Source: Trebonia sp.
Lineage (GTDB): Bacteria > Actinomycetota > Actinomycetes > Streptosporangiales > Streptosporangiaceae
Direction of reading: 5' to 3'
NCBI GenBank assembly: GCA_030038035.1
Contig: JASHPP010000661.1
Location: forward strand, 1-7,085
DNA: 7,085 nucleotides
Within the stretch, counting starts at the first letter, position 1. Each line of letters begins with the position of its first letter. This document shows, in pieces, positions 1-6,659 of this stretch. The position numbers and the translations under genes were made by a program. A model generated the notes under the pieces. The model was not told the DNA's origin and made no database searches. It was given only the letters and a program-made list of their open reading frames with translations.

Positions 1-2
1 TG

Positions 3-482
3 TGGGCGCTGCGCGCGCTTGGCGCGGGGATGAACTCGGGCGCTTTCGGCGGTTCCGGCGGCTCCCGCCCGATGACGGCGCGGGCCGGCGTCACGCACGG
101 ACTGCTCACGCCGGAGACCGAGGACCTGTCGGCGCTGACCGTGCGCGGCGAGGACCCCACCGTGCTCGCGTTCGCGCTGTGCTGCCGGCCGCCCGGCGCC
201 CCGGGTGGCGGCCGGGTCGCCTATGAGGTGCTCAACGTCGCCGAGCCGATGACCTTCGTCTACCGGACCGGCGGCGACGACAGCGACGGCGGTGATCGCC
301 GCGCGGCGATCAACCGGGCACTCGATGACGCCGGGTTCGACGCGGCGGCCGTGCACGCCGCCGGCCTGACGGCCGCGGCCAGGCCGGATGCCCGCGCGTC
401 CCTGCTCGCCCGGTCGCTGGCCGGGACGGCGGCGCATGACGCGGACTGGCCGCGCCGGATCGCCGAACTGCTTGGCGGCTAG
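3..482 (+). CDS. Unrecognised protein, C-terminal part (5' end outside window)
   Basis: I do not recognise this protein. The reading frame is open to the left edge of the window, with residues WALRALGAG before the first ATG at position 30. Neither that ATG nor the one at 72 has a convincing Shine-Dalgarno sequence, so I read it as the last 159 codons of a longer gene. The visible part begins with a Gly/Ser-rich stretch (AFGGSGGS). A region with alternating hydrophobic residues follows and looks like a small beta-rich fold (TVLAFALCC, then GRVAYEVLNVAEPMTFVYR). It ends in a helical Ala/Arg-rich tail. I see no membrane segment or known catalytic motif. It stops 30 bases before the DUF1707 gene on the same strand, so the two may be co-transcribed. 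Third-position GC is very high, as in real genes nearby. A start at 30 remains possible. Confidence 0.6.
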   Translation, partial: WALRALGAGMNSGAFGGSGGSRPMTARAGVTHGLLTPETEDLSALTVRGEDPTVLAFALCCRPPGAPGGGRVAYEVLNVAEPMTFVYRTGGDDSDGGDRRAAINRALDDAGFDAAAVHAAGLTAAARPDARASLLARSLAGTAAHDADWPRRIAELLGG

Positions 483-512
483 CCACTGCCGGGCGGCAGG
501 GAAAGGAGCACG

Positions 513-1061
513 ATGGCGGAGCCAGCCGAGGGCATCCTCGCCTCCGACGCGGACAGGGACGCCGCCGCCGAGGCGCTCGCCGACGCGGTAGCCGCCGGGC
601 GGCTGTCGCTGGCCGACCACAGCGCCCGGCTCGACGCCCTGTTCGCCGCCCGCACCAGGGACCAGGTGGTCGCGCTGACCGCCGACCTGCCCGCGCTCCC
701 CGTCCGGCGCAGCGGGCTTTACCGCGCGGTGGACGCCCACCGGTGCACGGTGATCGGCGGCGCGGCGCAGCGGGCCGGCCGTTTCCCGATCGGCCGGTTC
801 TGCACGGTGACCGCCGTGTTCGGCCAGGTCGACCTCGACCTGCGGGCCGCGGTGCCCAGCCAGCGGGAGATCACCCTGACCGTCTACGGCGTGGCCGGCC
901 GGATCGCGATCACCGTCCCGGCCGGATGGGGGCTGACCAGCCAGGTCCTGGTCCTCGGCGCGAGCCGCACGGTGGCCGGCCACGACGGCGGTCCGCGCGA
1001 CCCGCTGCTGCGGCTGCGCGGCACCTGCTGCGGCGGCTCGCTGACCGTGACGCGGGACTAA
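513..1061 (+). CDS. DUF1707 domain protein with LiaF-C-like C-terminal domain
   Basis: This 182-residue protein has two parts. Residues about 7-60 match the DUF1707 pattern of Actinobacteria: ASDADRDAAAEAL, then GRLSLADHSARLDALFAARTRDQVVALTADLP. Residues about 75-180 form a beta-rich repeat region of the kind found in LiaF-C (cell-wall-active antibiotic response) proteins, with repeated hydrophobic strands ending in Gly (TVIGGAA, TAVFGQVDLDLR, LTVYGVAG, RLRGTCCGGSLTV). Where homologues usually have ALFGG, the last repeat here has a Cys-Cys pair. There is no signal peptide and no transmembrane helix, so it is probably cytoplasmic. The exact role of this family is not established; an envelope-stress link is inferred only from the LiaF resemblance. 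The start is fixed by AAAGGAG at 502-508, four bases before the ATG. It follows the upstream gene by 30 bases and ends 44 bases before xylB, with no obvious connection to sugar use. Confidence 0.87.
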   Translation: MAEPAEGILASDADRDAAAEALADAVAAGRLSLADHSARLDALFAARTRDQVVALTADLPALPVRRSGLYRAVDAHRCTVIGGAAQRAGRFPIGRFCTVTAVFGQVDLDLRAAVPSQREITLTVYGVAGRIAITVPAGWGLTSQVLVLGASRTVAGHDGGPRDPLLRLRGTCCGGSLTVTRD

Positions 1062-1069
1062 AGCCCTCC

Positions 1070-1098
1070 TACTCAGGCCGGCCGGCATGCGCTAACGT
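1070..1098 (+). promoter_or_regulatory. Predicted xylB promoter (leaderless)
   Basis: A -10-like hexamer TAACGT lies at 1093-1098. Seventeen bases upstream is a weak -35 candidate TACTCA (1070-1075), matching three of six consensus positions. The spacing predicts transcription starting at about 1104-1106, which is the GTG start codon of xylB itself. The lack of a Shine-Dalgarno sequence before that GTG fits a leaderless mRNA, a common arrangement in Actinobacteria. This is pattern-based inference; the -35 element is weak, and read-through from the DUF1707 gene is also possible. Confidence 0.45.
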
Positions 1099-1105
1099 CG
1101 GTTTC

Positions 1106-2536
1106 GTGCCGCTGGTAGCAGGGATCGACTCCTCCACGCAGTCCACGAAGATCCTGCTCTGCGAGGCAGCAGACGGGACCGTGGTCGCGCAGGCATCGGC
1201 GCCGCACCCCGACGGCACCGAGTGCCACCCCGAGCACTGGTGGCAGGCGCTCGGCACGGCAGGACGTGACCTGCTCGACCGCGCGGACGCGGTCGGGGTG
1301 GCGGCCCAGCAGCACGGCATGGTCGTGCTCGACGAAGCGGGCGAGGTCATCCGCCCGGCCATGCTGTGGAACGACGTGAAGTCCGCGCCGCAGGCGCGCG
1401 AACTCGTGGCCGAGCTCGGCGGGCCCGCGGAGTGGGCGGCGCGCACCGGCAGCGTGCCCACGATGTCGTTCACCGTCACCAAGCTGCGCTGGCTCGCGGA
1501 GAACGAACCCGAACACGCGAGCCGGGTGCGCAGCGTGCTGCTCCCCCACGACTGGCTCACCTGGCGCCTGCGCGGCGGGCGGGTTGACATCGAGCCCACC
1601 ACGGACCGCGGGGACGCCTCGGGCACCGGCTACTTCTCCCCGGCGTCCGACAGCTGGCTGCCCGCTTACGCGCAGGCCGCGCTCGGCAGGCCGGTCGCGC
1701 TGCCCCGCGTCGCCGCTCCCGCGGAGGTCGCCGGCCGGACGTCCTGGGGCGCGGCGGTGTCGGCGGGCACCGGGGACAACATGGGCGCGGCGCTCGGGCT
1801 CGGCCTCGCCGACGACGACGTGGTGGTGTCGATCGGCACGTCAGGCACCGCCTACGCGGTGACCGCCAAGCCGTCCGCCGACCCCACCGGCGCGGTCGCC
1901 GGGTTCGCCGACGCGACCGGGCGGTTCCTGCCGCTTGTGGCCACGGTCAACGCGGCCCGCGTGCTCGACGTCACCGCGCGGATGCTGGGCACAACCGCGG
2001 CCGGCCTGTCCGACCTCGCGCTCGCCGCGGCCCCTGGGGCGGGCGGGCTGACCCTGCTGCCTTACCTCGACGGCGAGCGCACCCCGAACCGGCCGACGGC
2101 GAACGGGGTGCTGCGCGGGCTCACCACCGCCAACGCGACGCAGGAAAACCTCGCGCGGGCGGCGGTCGAGGCCGTGCTCTGCTCGCTGGCCGACGCGATC
2201 GACCGCCTGGAGGCCTGCGGGATCACCCCGGGGCGGGTCGTGCTGATCGGCGGCGCGGCGCGGTCGGCGGCGATCCGGGCGATCGCGCCCGGCGTGTTCG
2301 GGGTGCCGGTCACGGTGCCGGAACCCGCCGAGTACGTCGCGCTCGGCGCGGCGCGGCAGGCCGCGTGGGCGCTGGCGGGCCTGGCGACGGGCGGAGGCGA
2401 CGCGGGCGGCGGGGCGGCCGCCCCGCCGGACTGGCCCGCGCGCCCGGCGCGGATCTATACGGCGGTGCCGGTGCCGCACGTGCGGGAGCAGTACGCCGCG
2501 CTGCGCGAGGACGCCGCGGCCTGGCAGCTCGGTTAG
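1106..2536 (+). CDS. xylB: Xylulokinase (FGGY-family carbohydrate kinase)
   Basis: This cytoplasmic kinase transfers phosphate from ATP to D-xylulose, giving D-xylulose 5-phosphate for the pentose phosphate pathway. The 476 residues match the usual xylulokinase length and are well short of ribulokinase AraB (about 560). Visible FGGY elements in order are: the N-terminal phosphate loop AGIDSSTQSTK (5-15), the sugar-contact QHG (69-71), RPAMLWND (83-90), GTGDN with the probable catalytic base Asp224, SIGTSG (242-247), LPYLDGERTPN (318-328) and the nucleotide-side IGGAARS (381-387). The GTG at 1106 is chosen because the conserved fold starts at once (MPLVAGIDSS). The frame is open further upstream, but only by overlapping the DUF1707 gene with non-homologous sequence. 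No Shine-Dalgarno is visible. A Gly/Ala-rich insertion (GGGDAGGGAAAPP) lies near the C-terminus. No xylA is nearby. Action on another ketose such as L-ribulose cannot be excluded from sequence. Confidence 0.9.
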   Translation: MPLVAGIDSSTQSTKILLCEAADGTVVAQASAPHPDGTECHPEHWWQALGTAGRDLLDRADAVGVAAQQHGMVVLDEAGEVIRPAMLWNDVKSAPQARELVAELGGPAEWAARTGSVPTMSFTVTKLRWLAENEPEHASRVRSVLLPHDWLTWRLRGGRVDIEPTTDRGDASGTGYFSPASDSWLPAYAQAALGRPVALPRVAAPAEVAGRTSWGAAVSAGTGDNMGAALGLGLADDDVVVSIGTSGTAYAVTAKPSADPTGAVAGFADATGRFLPLVATVNAARVLDVTARMLGTTAAGLSDLALAAAPGAGGLTLLPYLDGERTPNRPTANGVLRGLTTANATQENLARAAVEAVLCSLADAIDRLEACGITPGRVVLIGGAARSAAIRAIAPGVFGVPVTVPEPAEYVALGAARQAAWALAGLATGGGDAGGGAAAPPDWPARPARIYTAVPVPHVREQYAALREDAAAWQLG

Positions 2537-2542
2537 CCGGGG

Positions 2543-2568
2543 GTACCCCGGGTCAGCAGACCCGGTAC
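2543..2568. terminator. Shared hairpin between convergent xylB and galK
   Basis: CCGGGTC (2548-2554) and GACCCGG (2559-2565) form a perfect 7-bp stem with a four-base loop. GTA/TAC pairs (2543-2545 with 2566-2568) extend it after a two-base bulge. The hairpin lies just after the xylB stop and includes the galK stop codon and last codons, where only 16 bases separate the two genes. No T-tract follows on either strand, which is common for actinobacterial hairpin terminators. A second, overlapping palindrome, GGGGTACCCC, spans 2540-2549. A two-way termination role is inferred from position and symmetry. Confidence 0.55.
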
Positions 2569-3755
2569 GCGCTGCCGGCGGGCACGGCGGGGAAGATGTC
2601 CGCGCCGGGCAGCGCCGCCAGGACCGCCTGGGCCACCTCGTCAGCCTGGGCCGTCGCGGTCAGCGCGATCGCGCTGCCGCCGAATCCGCCGCCGGTCATC
2701 CGCGCGCCGTAAGCCCCGCCGCGCAGCGCCGCGGCGACCACGGCGTCGAGCTCCGGGCTCGAGACCTCGTAGTCGTCGCGCAGCGAGACGTGGGAGGCGG
2801 TCAGCAGCTCTCCGGCCGCGCGCAGCCGCAGCCCGGACAGGTCACCGGCGGCGAGCAGGCTGACAAAATCGAGCACCCGCTCGTCTTCGGTGACGACGTG
2901 CCGCACCCGGCGTGCCGTCTGCTCGTCGAGCTCCCGCTCGGCGCGGCAGAGGTCCGCGACCGTCAGGTCCCGCAGCGCGGGCACGCCAAGCGTCCGCGCG
3001 GCCCGCTCGCACGCGGCCCGCCGGTCCGGATAGCCGGAGGCGCCGAGGTCGTGGTGAACCTTCGTGTCGAGCACAAGCAGGGTCAGGCCCGCCGCCGGCA
3101 AGTCAAACGGGTAGGGCGTGACCGCACCGGAGCGGGTGTCGATGAACAGGACCGCGCCGGCGACGCCGAAGGCCGCGGTGAGCTGGTCAAGCGGGCCGCT
3201 TGGCACGCCCACGTAGGCGTTCTCTGCGCGCTGCGCCAGGCGGGCCAGCATCGCGGGCGGCAGGTCCGCGCCGGCCAGCGCGGCGAGCGCGAGGCCGGTC
3301 GCGCACTCGATTGCCGCCGACGAGGACAGGCCCGCGCCGACCGGCACGGCCGAGGCGAACGCGAGGTCCGCGCCGCCGAACGAGCCGCGGTCAAGCACTC
3401 CGCCCTCAAGCAGTGCCCAGGCCACCCCCGCCGGGTACGACACCCAGCCGCGCGTTCTTCCCGGGGACAGCCCGTGCAGCGGCACTTCGGCGACGGGGCC
3501 GCGGAAGGCGCCGGCGCCGGAGAGCAGGCGCAGCAGGCCATCAGAACGCGGCGCGGCCGCGACCGCCGTATAGCGGTCGATCGCCATCGGCGCCGCGAAC
3601 CCCTGGTTGTAGTCGGTGTGCTCGCCGATCACGTTCACCCGACCTGGCGCCGCCCACACGCCGGCCGGCGGTGCGCTGGGGGCGGAGAACCCGGCCGTTC
3701 TGAACAGTTCAAGGGCCTGTTGTGCGACGGACCTTGCCGGTGCCGCGGCGGTCAT
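2553..3755 (-). CDS. galK: Galactokinase (GHMP kinase family)
   Basis: This 400-residue cytoplasmic enzyme phosphorylates alpha-D-galactose at C1 with ATP, the first committed Leloir step. The galactokinase signature GRVNVIGEHTDYNQG lies at 38-52, with Arg39 and the sugar-binding Glu45 and Asp48. The GHMP ATP loop PVGAGLSSSAA is at 138-148. The catalytic Asp is expected at 190 in VPSGPLDQ, where most family members have a Met before the Asp. The C-terminal GHMP motif MTGGGFGG is at 353-360. Length is slightly above the usual 380-390 because of a short N-terminal Ala-rich extension. The ATG overlaps the galT stop in an ATGA junction and has only a weak GGCGGCG ribosome site, so translation is probably coupled to galT. 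It is the last gene of the araA-galT-galK operon, and its 3' end lies in a hairpin shared with the convergent xylB. All catalytic elements appear intact. Confidence 0.96.
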   Translation of the reverse strand: MTAAAPARSVAQQALELFRTAGFSAPSAPPAGVWAAPGRVNVIGEHTDYNQGFAAPMAIDRYTAVAAAPRSDGLLRLLSGAGAFRGPVAEVPLHGLSPGRTRGWVSYPAGVAWALLEGGVLDRGSFGGADLAFASAVPVGAGLSSSAAIECATGLALAALAGADLPPAMLARLAQRAENAYVGVPSGPLDQLTAAFGVAGAVLFIDTRSGAVTPYPFDLPAAGLTLLVLDTKVHHDLGASGYPDRRAACERAARTLGVPALRDLTVADLCRAERELDEQTARRVRHVVTEDERVLDFVSLLAAGDLSGLRLRAAGELLTASHVSLRDDYEVSSPELDAVVAAALRGGAYGARMTGGGFGGSAIALTATAQADEVAQAVLAALPGADIFPAVPAGSAYRVC

Positions 3756-4867
3756 GCCGTCGCCGCCCGCAGCCTTTCAGCCGCCACCTCGGGCGGAATG
3801 TCGTCCATGAAGGCGCCCATGCCGGACTCCGTGCCGGCCAGGTACTTGAGCTTGTCGGGGGCGCGGCGGACCGTGAAGACCTCCGCGTGCAGCGCCACGC
3901 CCGGCCGCTCCCCCGGCGGGCCAGGGGGTGCCTGATGCCAGGCGGCGATGTACGCAGGCGGCAATCCGGGGAACAGGCGCACGAACCGCCGCAGCAGGTC
4001 CAGGTACGCGGCGGGGAACGCGGCCCGCTGTGCGTCGTCGAGCGCGGTGAAGTCGGGCACCCGCCGCTTGGGGTACAGGTGCGCCTCGTAGGGCCAGCGC
4101 GCGGCGAACGGGACGAAGGCGGCCCATTCGGCGTTCTCGAACACGACGCGGCCGCTGGCCAGCTCGGCGGAGAGCACGGCGTCGTGCAGGTTCTCACCCG
4201 TGCGCGCGAGGTAGTCCGCGCTTGCCGCCACGACCGAGCGCATCTTGGGGGTCAGGTACGGGAAGGCGTAGATCTGCCCGTGCGGGTGGTTGATCGTCAC
4301 CCCGATTTCCGCGCCGCAGTTCTCGAAGACGTACACCTGCTCGATGCCGGGCAGCGTGGACAGGGTGGCCGTGCGGTCGATCCACGCCTCCAGGATCAGC
4401 AGGACCCTGGCGTCGTCAAGCGCGGCGAACGTCGCGTTGTGGTCGTCGGTGAAGCTGACGACCTCACAGCGACCGCCGCCGCCGCGCAGCAGGTGCGGCA
4501 GCGGCCCGACAAGCGAATCCCGCGCCGGCAGGCCGCCGCCCGCCAGCGAAGGGAAGCGGTTCTCGAACACCACCACCTCGTAGTCGGGCGCGGGGATCTC
4601 GGTGCGCCGCCGCGGCGTGGACGGGCACAGCGGGCACACGTCGGGGCCGGGGTGGTACGGCCGCTCCTGCCGGTTGCCTGCCACCGTGACCCACTCACCG
4701 AGCAGCGGGTCGAGGCGGGACTCCCCCGGCGCGGGCCCGCTGCCAAGCGGCCTGGTGTCGGGATAGGCGGCGCGGTCCCGGCCGGATGCGGCCGCTGAGT
4801 CGAAATAGATGAGCTCCCTGCCGTCGGCGAGGTGCGTGCTGGTCTTGCGCGCCGTCTGGTATGGCAT
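3752..4867 (-). CDS. galT: Galactose-1-phosphate uridylyltransferase
   Basis: This 371-residue HIT-superfamily enzyme exchanges UMP between UDP-glucose and galactose 1-phosphate, giving UDP-galactose and glucose 1-phosphate. Features in order: YFDS near the N-terminus (21-24); DPLLGEWVTVAGNRQERP (53-70), typical of GalT; a metal-binding CPLC pair (Cys78, Cys81); FENRFPSL (101-108); the active-site HPHGQ at 194-198, in which His196 is the expected uridylylated nucleophile; the substrate-region stretch RWPYEAHLYPKR (257-268); and a C-terminal HAEVF (His327) followed by SGMGAFMDDIPPEVAAERLR. The length fits bacterial GalT (about 350). The ATG at 4867 shares one base with the araA stop (TGATG), with only a weak GGCGGG upstream, which suggests translational coupling. 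The frame stays open 148 codons further upstream inside araA, but that part is antisense-like Arg/Gly-rich sequence without homology. No galE is present in the window. Confidence 0.95.
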   Translation of the reverse strand: MPYQTARKTSTHLADGRELIYFDSAAASGRDRAAYPDTRPLGSGPAPGESRLDPLLGEWVTVAGNRQERPYHPGPDVCPLCPSTPRRRTEIPAPDYEVVVFENRFPSLAGGGLPARDSLVGPLPHLLRGGGGRCEVVSFTDDHNATFAALDDARVLLILEAWIDRTATLSTLPGIEQVYVFENCGAEIGVTINHPHGQIYAFPYLTPKMRSVVAASADYLARTGENLHDAVLSAELASGRVVFENAEWAAFVPFAARWPYEAHLYPKRRVPDFTALDDAQRAAFPAAYLDLLRRFVRLFPGLPPAYIAAWHQAPPGPPGERPGVALHAEVFTVRRAPDKLKYLAGTESGMGAFMDDIPPEVAAERLRAATA

Positions 4868-6399
4868 CAGATCCCGCCGGCCAGCCGGTAATAGGCCGCG
4901 TTCCAGCGGATCTCGTTCTCGAACGCCCGCACGGTCGTCGCCTCGTCGATGACGAGCAGTTCCACGCCAGCCATCCTGGCATAGTCCGCGAAGGCCTCGG
5001 CGCCCACTGCGGTCGACATGACCGTGTGATGCGCCCCGCCCGCCTGCAGCCAGGCCGTCGCGGCGGTCGGGAAGTCCGGGGCCGGCCGCCACACCGCGCG
5101 CCCGACCGGCAGCCTGGGCAGCGGCTGCGAAGGCGGCACCACCTCGACCACGTTGGCGACCATGCGGAACCGGTCCCGCATGTCCGACAGCGCCACCACG
5201 ATGCCCGGTCCCGGGTCGGCGGTGAAGACCAGCCGCACCGGGTCTTGCCTGTTCCCGATCGCCAGCGGGTGGATCTCCAGCCGCGGCCTGGCCGCGGTCA
5301 GCGTCGGGCACACCTCGAGCATGTGCGCGCCCAGGATCCGCTCATCGCCCGGCGTCAGGTCGTACGTGTAGTCCTCCATCAGCGACGCCCCGCCGGGCAG
5401 GCCCGCCCCCATCACCTTGGCCGCCCGCACGAGCACGGCGGTCTTCCAGTCCCCTTCCGCGCCGAACCCGTACCCTTCGGCCATCAGCCGCTGCACGCCA
5501 AGCCCGGGAAGCTGCTTGAGCGCGCCCAGGTCCTCGAAGTTCGTCGTGAACGCGCCGAAGCCCCCTTGCCCGAGGAAGGAGCGCAGGCCCGCCTCGATCG
5601 CCGCGCCGTCGCGGAGCGACTGCTGGCGCTCCCCGCCCGGCCGCAGCTCGGGCGCGACGTCGTACCGCTCCTCGTATTCGGCGATGAGATCGTCGATCTC
5701 CGCCTCGGTCACCTCGGCCACGGCCGCGGCGAGGTCGTTGACGCCCCAGGTGTTGACCTGGACGCCGAACACCGCTTCCGCCTCGGTCTTGTCGCCCTCG
5801 GTCACCGCCACGAAGCGCATATTGTCCCCGAACCGGGCGAGCCTGAGCGTGCGGGTGGCGGCCCAGCCGGCAGCGGCGCGGGTCCACGTGCCCACCTGGG
5901 CTGTCACCCGCGGGTCGGACACGTGGCCAACCACGGTCTTGCGCCGCACCCCAAGCCGGGCCTGGATGTACCCGAACTCCCTGTCGCCGTGCGCGGCCTG
6001 GTTCAGGTTCATGAAGTCGAAGTCGATCGCCGCCCACGGCAGCGCCACGTTCGCCTGGGTGTGCAGGTGCAGCAGCGGCTTGTCCAGCGACGCCAGCCCG
6101 GCGATCCACATCTTGGCCGGGCTGAACGTGTGCATCCACGCGATCACCCCGATCACGCGATCATCGCCGTTGGCCGCCAGCATCACCCGCCTGATGTCCT
6201 CCGGCCGGGTCAGCACCGGCTGCCACACCACACGCACCGCAATGCCAGGCGATGACGCGAGCGCGCCGGCGATTTCACGGGACTGCTCTGCCACCTGCCG
6301 GAGCGTTTCCTCGCCGTACAGGTGCTGGCTTCCGGTCAGAAACCAGACCTCGAGGCCATGCAGCGCCCCGGCGCTGTCCAGTGCCGCTGGTGCGGGCAT
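4867..6399 (-). CDS. araA: L-arabinose isomerase
   Basis: This 510-residue enzyme converts L-arabinose to L-ribulose and needs Mn2+. The family also isomerises D-galactose to D-tagatose with lower efficiency. The diagnostic N-terminus [18 protein letters not shown] is at 16-33. Other family blocks are [15 protein letters not shown] (88-102), [16 protein letters not shown] (107-122), [16 protein letters not shown] (129-144), AEGDWKTA (314-321), MEDYTYDL (341-348) and GAHMLEVCP (357-365). By motif position against the E. coli enzyme, the metal ligands should be Glu315, Glu342, His359 and His458 (in GGAHHTVM), and all are present. The length is normal (E. coli about 500). The ATG at 6399 has AAGGAG at 6415-6410, ten bases upstream. 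It is the first gene of an operon with galT and galK, behind a promoter with a LacI-type operator. No araB or araD adjoins it within the window, which is unusual for an arabinose operon. Confidence 0.96.
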   Translation of the reverse strand: MPAPAALDSAGALHGLEVWFLTGSQHLYGEETLRQVAEQSREIAGALASSPGIAVRVVWQPVLTRPEDIRRVMLAANGDDRVIGVIAWMHTFSPAKMWIAGLASLDKPLLHLHTQANVALPWAAIDFDFMNLNQAAHGDREFGYIQARLGVRRKTVVGHVSDPRVTAQVGTWTRAAAGWAATRTLRLARFGDNMRFVAVTEGDKTEAEAVFGVQVNTWGVNDLAAAVAEVTEAEIDDLIAEYEERYDVAPELRPGGERQQSLRDGAAIEAGLRSFLGQGGFGAFTTNFEDLGALKQLPGLGVQRLMAEGYGFGAEGDWKTAVLVRAAKVMGAGLPGGASLMEDYTYDLTPGDERILGAHMLEVCPTLTAARPRLEIHPLAIGNRQDPVRLVFTADPGPGIVVALSDMRDRFRMVANVVEVVPPSQPLPRLPVGRAVWRPAPDFPTAATAWLQAGGAHHTVMSTAVGAEAFADYARMAGVELLVIDEATTVRAFENEIRWNAAYYRLAGGI

Positions 6400-6409
6400 T
6401 ATTCACACG

Positions 6410-6415
6410 CTCCTT
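6410..6415 (-). promoter_or_regulatory. araA Shine-Dalgarno sequence
   Basis: AAGGAG on the minus strand ends ten bases before the ATG at 6399. It is the only strong ribosome site in the araA-galT-galK operon; the two downstream genes have weak ones. It fixes the araA start and supports translational coupling of the other two genes. Confidence 0.75.
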
Positions 6416-6423
6416 GTTCGCCG

Positions 6424-6439
6424 ATGTGAGCGTTAACAT
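6424..6439. promoter_or_regulatory. LacI-family-type operator for araA-galT-galK
   Basis: ATGTTAACGCTCACAT, read on the minus strand, matches its own reverse complement at 12 of 16 positions and has a central CG. That architecture (TGT-n4-CG-n4-ACA) is typical of operators bound by LacI/GalR-family sugar repressors in Actinobacteria. It lies directly downstream of the predicted transcription start (about 6441) and 25 bases before araA, where a bound repressor would block initiation or elongation. The cognate regulator is not in the window, so whether arabinose or galactose is the inducer is unknown. Confidence 0.68.
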
Positions 6440-6447
6440 GACAGCCG

Positions 6448-6478
6448 ATGATACGGCGGCGGGAACCGTCGCAGTCAA
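6448..6478 (-). promoter_or_regulatory. Predicted araA-galT-galK promoter
   Basis: On the minus strand, TTGACT (6478-6473) matches five of six -35 consensus bases and TATCAT (6453-6448) matches four of six -10 bases, with a 19-base spacer, one or two longer than ideal. Predicted transcription starts near 6441, leaving a leader of about 40 bases that carries the operator and the Shine-Dalgarno sequence. The long spacer might mean a weak or activator-helped promoter; that part is inference. Confidence 0.55.
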
Positions 6479-6591
6479 TACGCCCCCCGCGCATGGAGTT
6501 TCCCTGATGGGCTCCAGGCTACGCGGGACGAACCCGGCAGCAAGATCGCGGCGTTCGGCTGGCCTGTCCGGCTGCGCCAGCTTGGCGGGCG

Positions 6592-6650
6592 GGCCGCCTG
6601 GACGGCGGCCGCGGTTTTCAAGTCCGGGCCCGCCGTCCGCGGCCGCCGTC
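6592..6650. repeat. 14-bp perfect inverted repeat with a competing hairpin
   Basis: GACGGCGGCCGCGG (6601-6614) is repeated exactly, in inverted form, at 6637-6650, around a 22-base spacer that includes TTTTC and the palindrome CGGGCCCG (6625-6632). Just to the left, GGCCGCC (6592-6598) can pair with GGCGGCC (6604-6610) across a five-base loop. That second hairpin uses part of the left arm, so the two structures exclude each other. No T-run follows on either strand. It lies about 120 bases upstream of the araA promoter in sequence without a convincing gene. It could be a terminator insulating the operon, a protein-binding dyad or part of a structured RNA; the sequence does not decide. Confidence 0.6.
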
Positions 6651-6659
6651 AAGCGCTAA

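Noticed and set aside
743..1105. N-terminal extension of the xylB frame up to position 743
   Set aside because: It overlaps the DUF1707 gene in another frame and is Arg/Gly/Pro-rich shadow sequence with no homology; the FGGY fold begins right at the GTG at 1106.
2790..3935. Long plus-strand frame opposite galK, and a similar frame at 4861-6255 opposite araA
   Set aside because: High-GC genes routinely leave long open antisense frames; the predicted proteins are Arg/Gly/His-rich without any family resemblance.
4868..5311. N-terminal extension of the galT frame inside araA
   Set aside because: 148 open codons of Arg/Gly/Ala-rich sequence antisense in character and out of frame with a complete araA; GalT homology starts at MPYQTARKT.
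6252..6659. Overlapping reading frames upstream of araA on both strands (plus 6252-6659, minus 6652-6275)
   Set aside because: Both run through the araA N-terminus, its promoter and the operator, have low-complexity Gly/Arg/Pro composition and show no recognisable domain or ribosome site.
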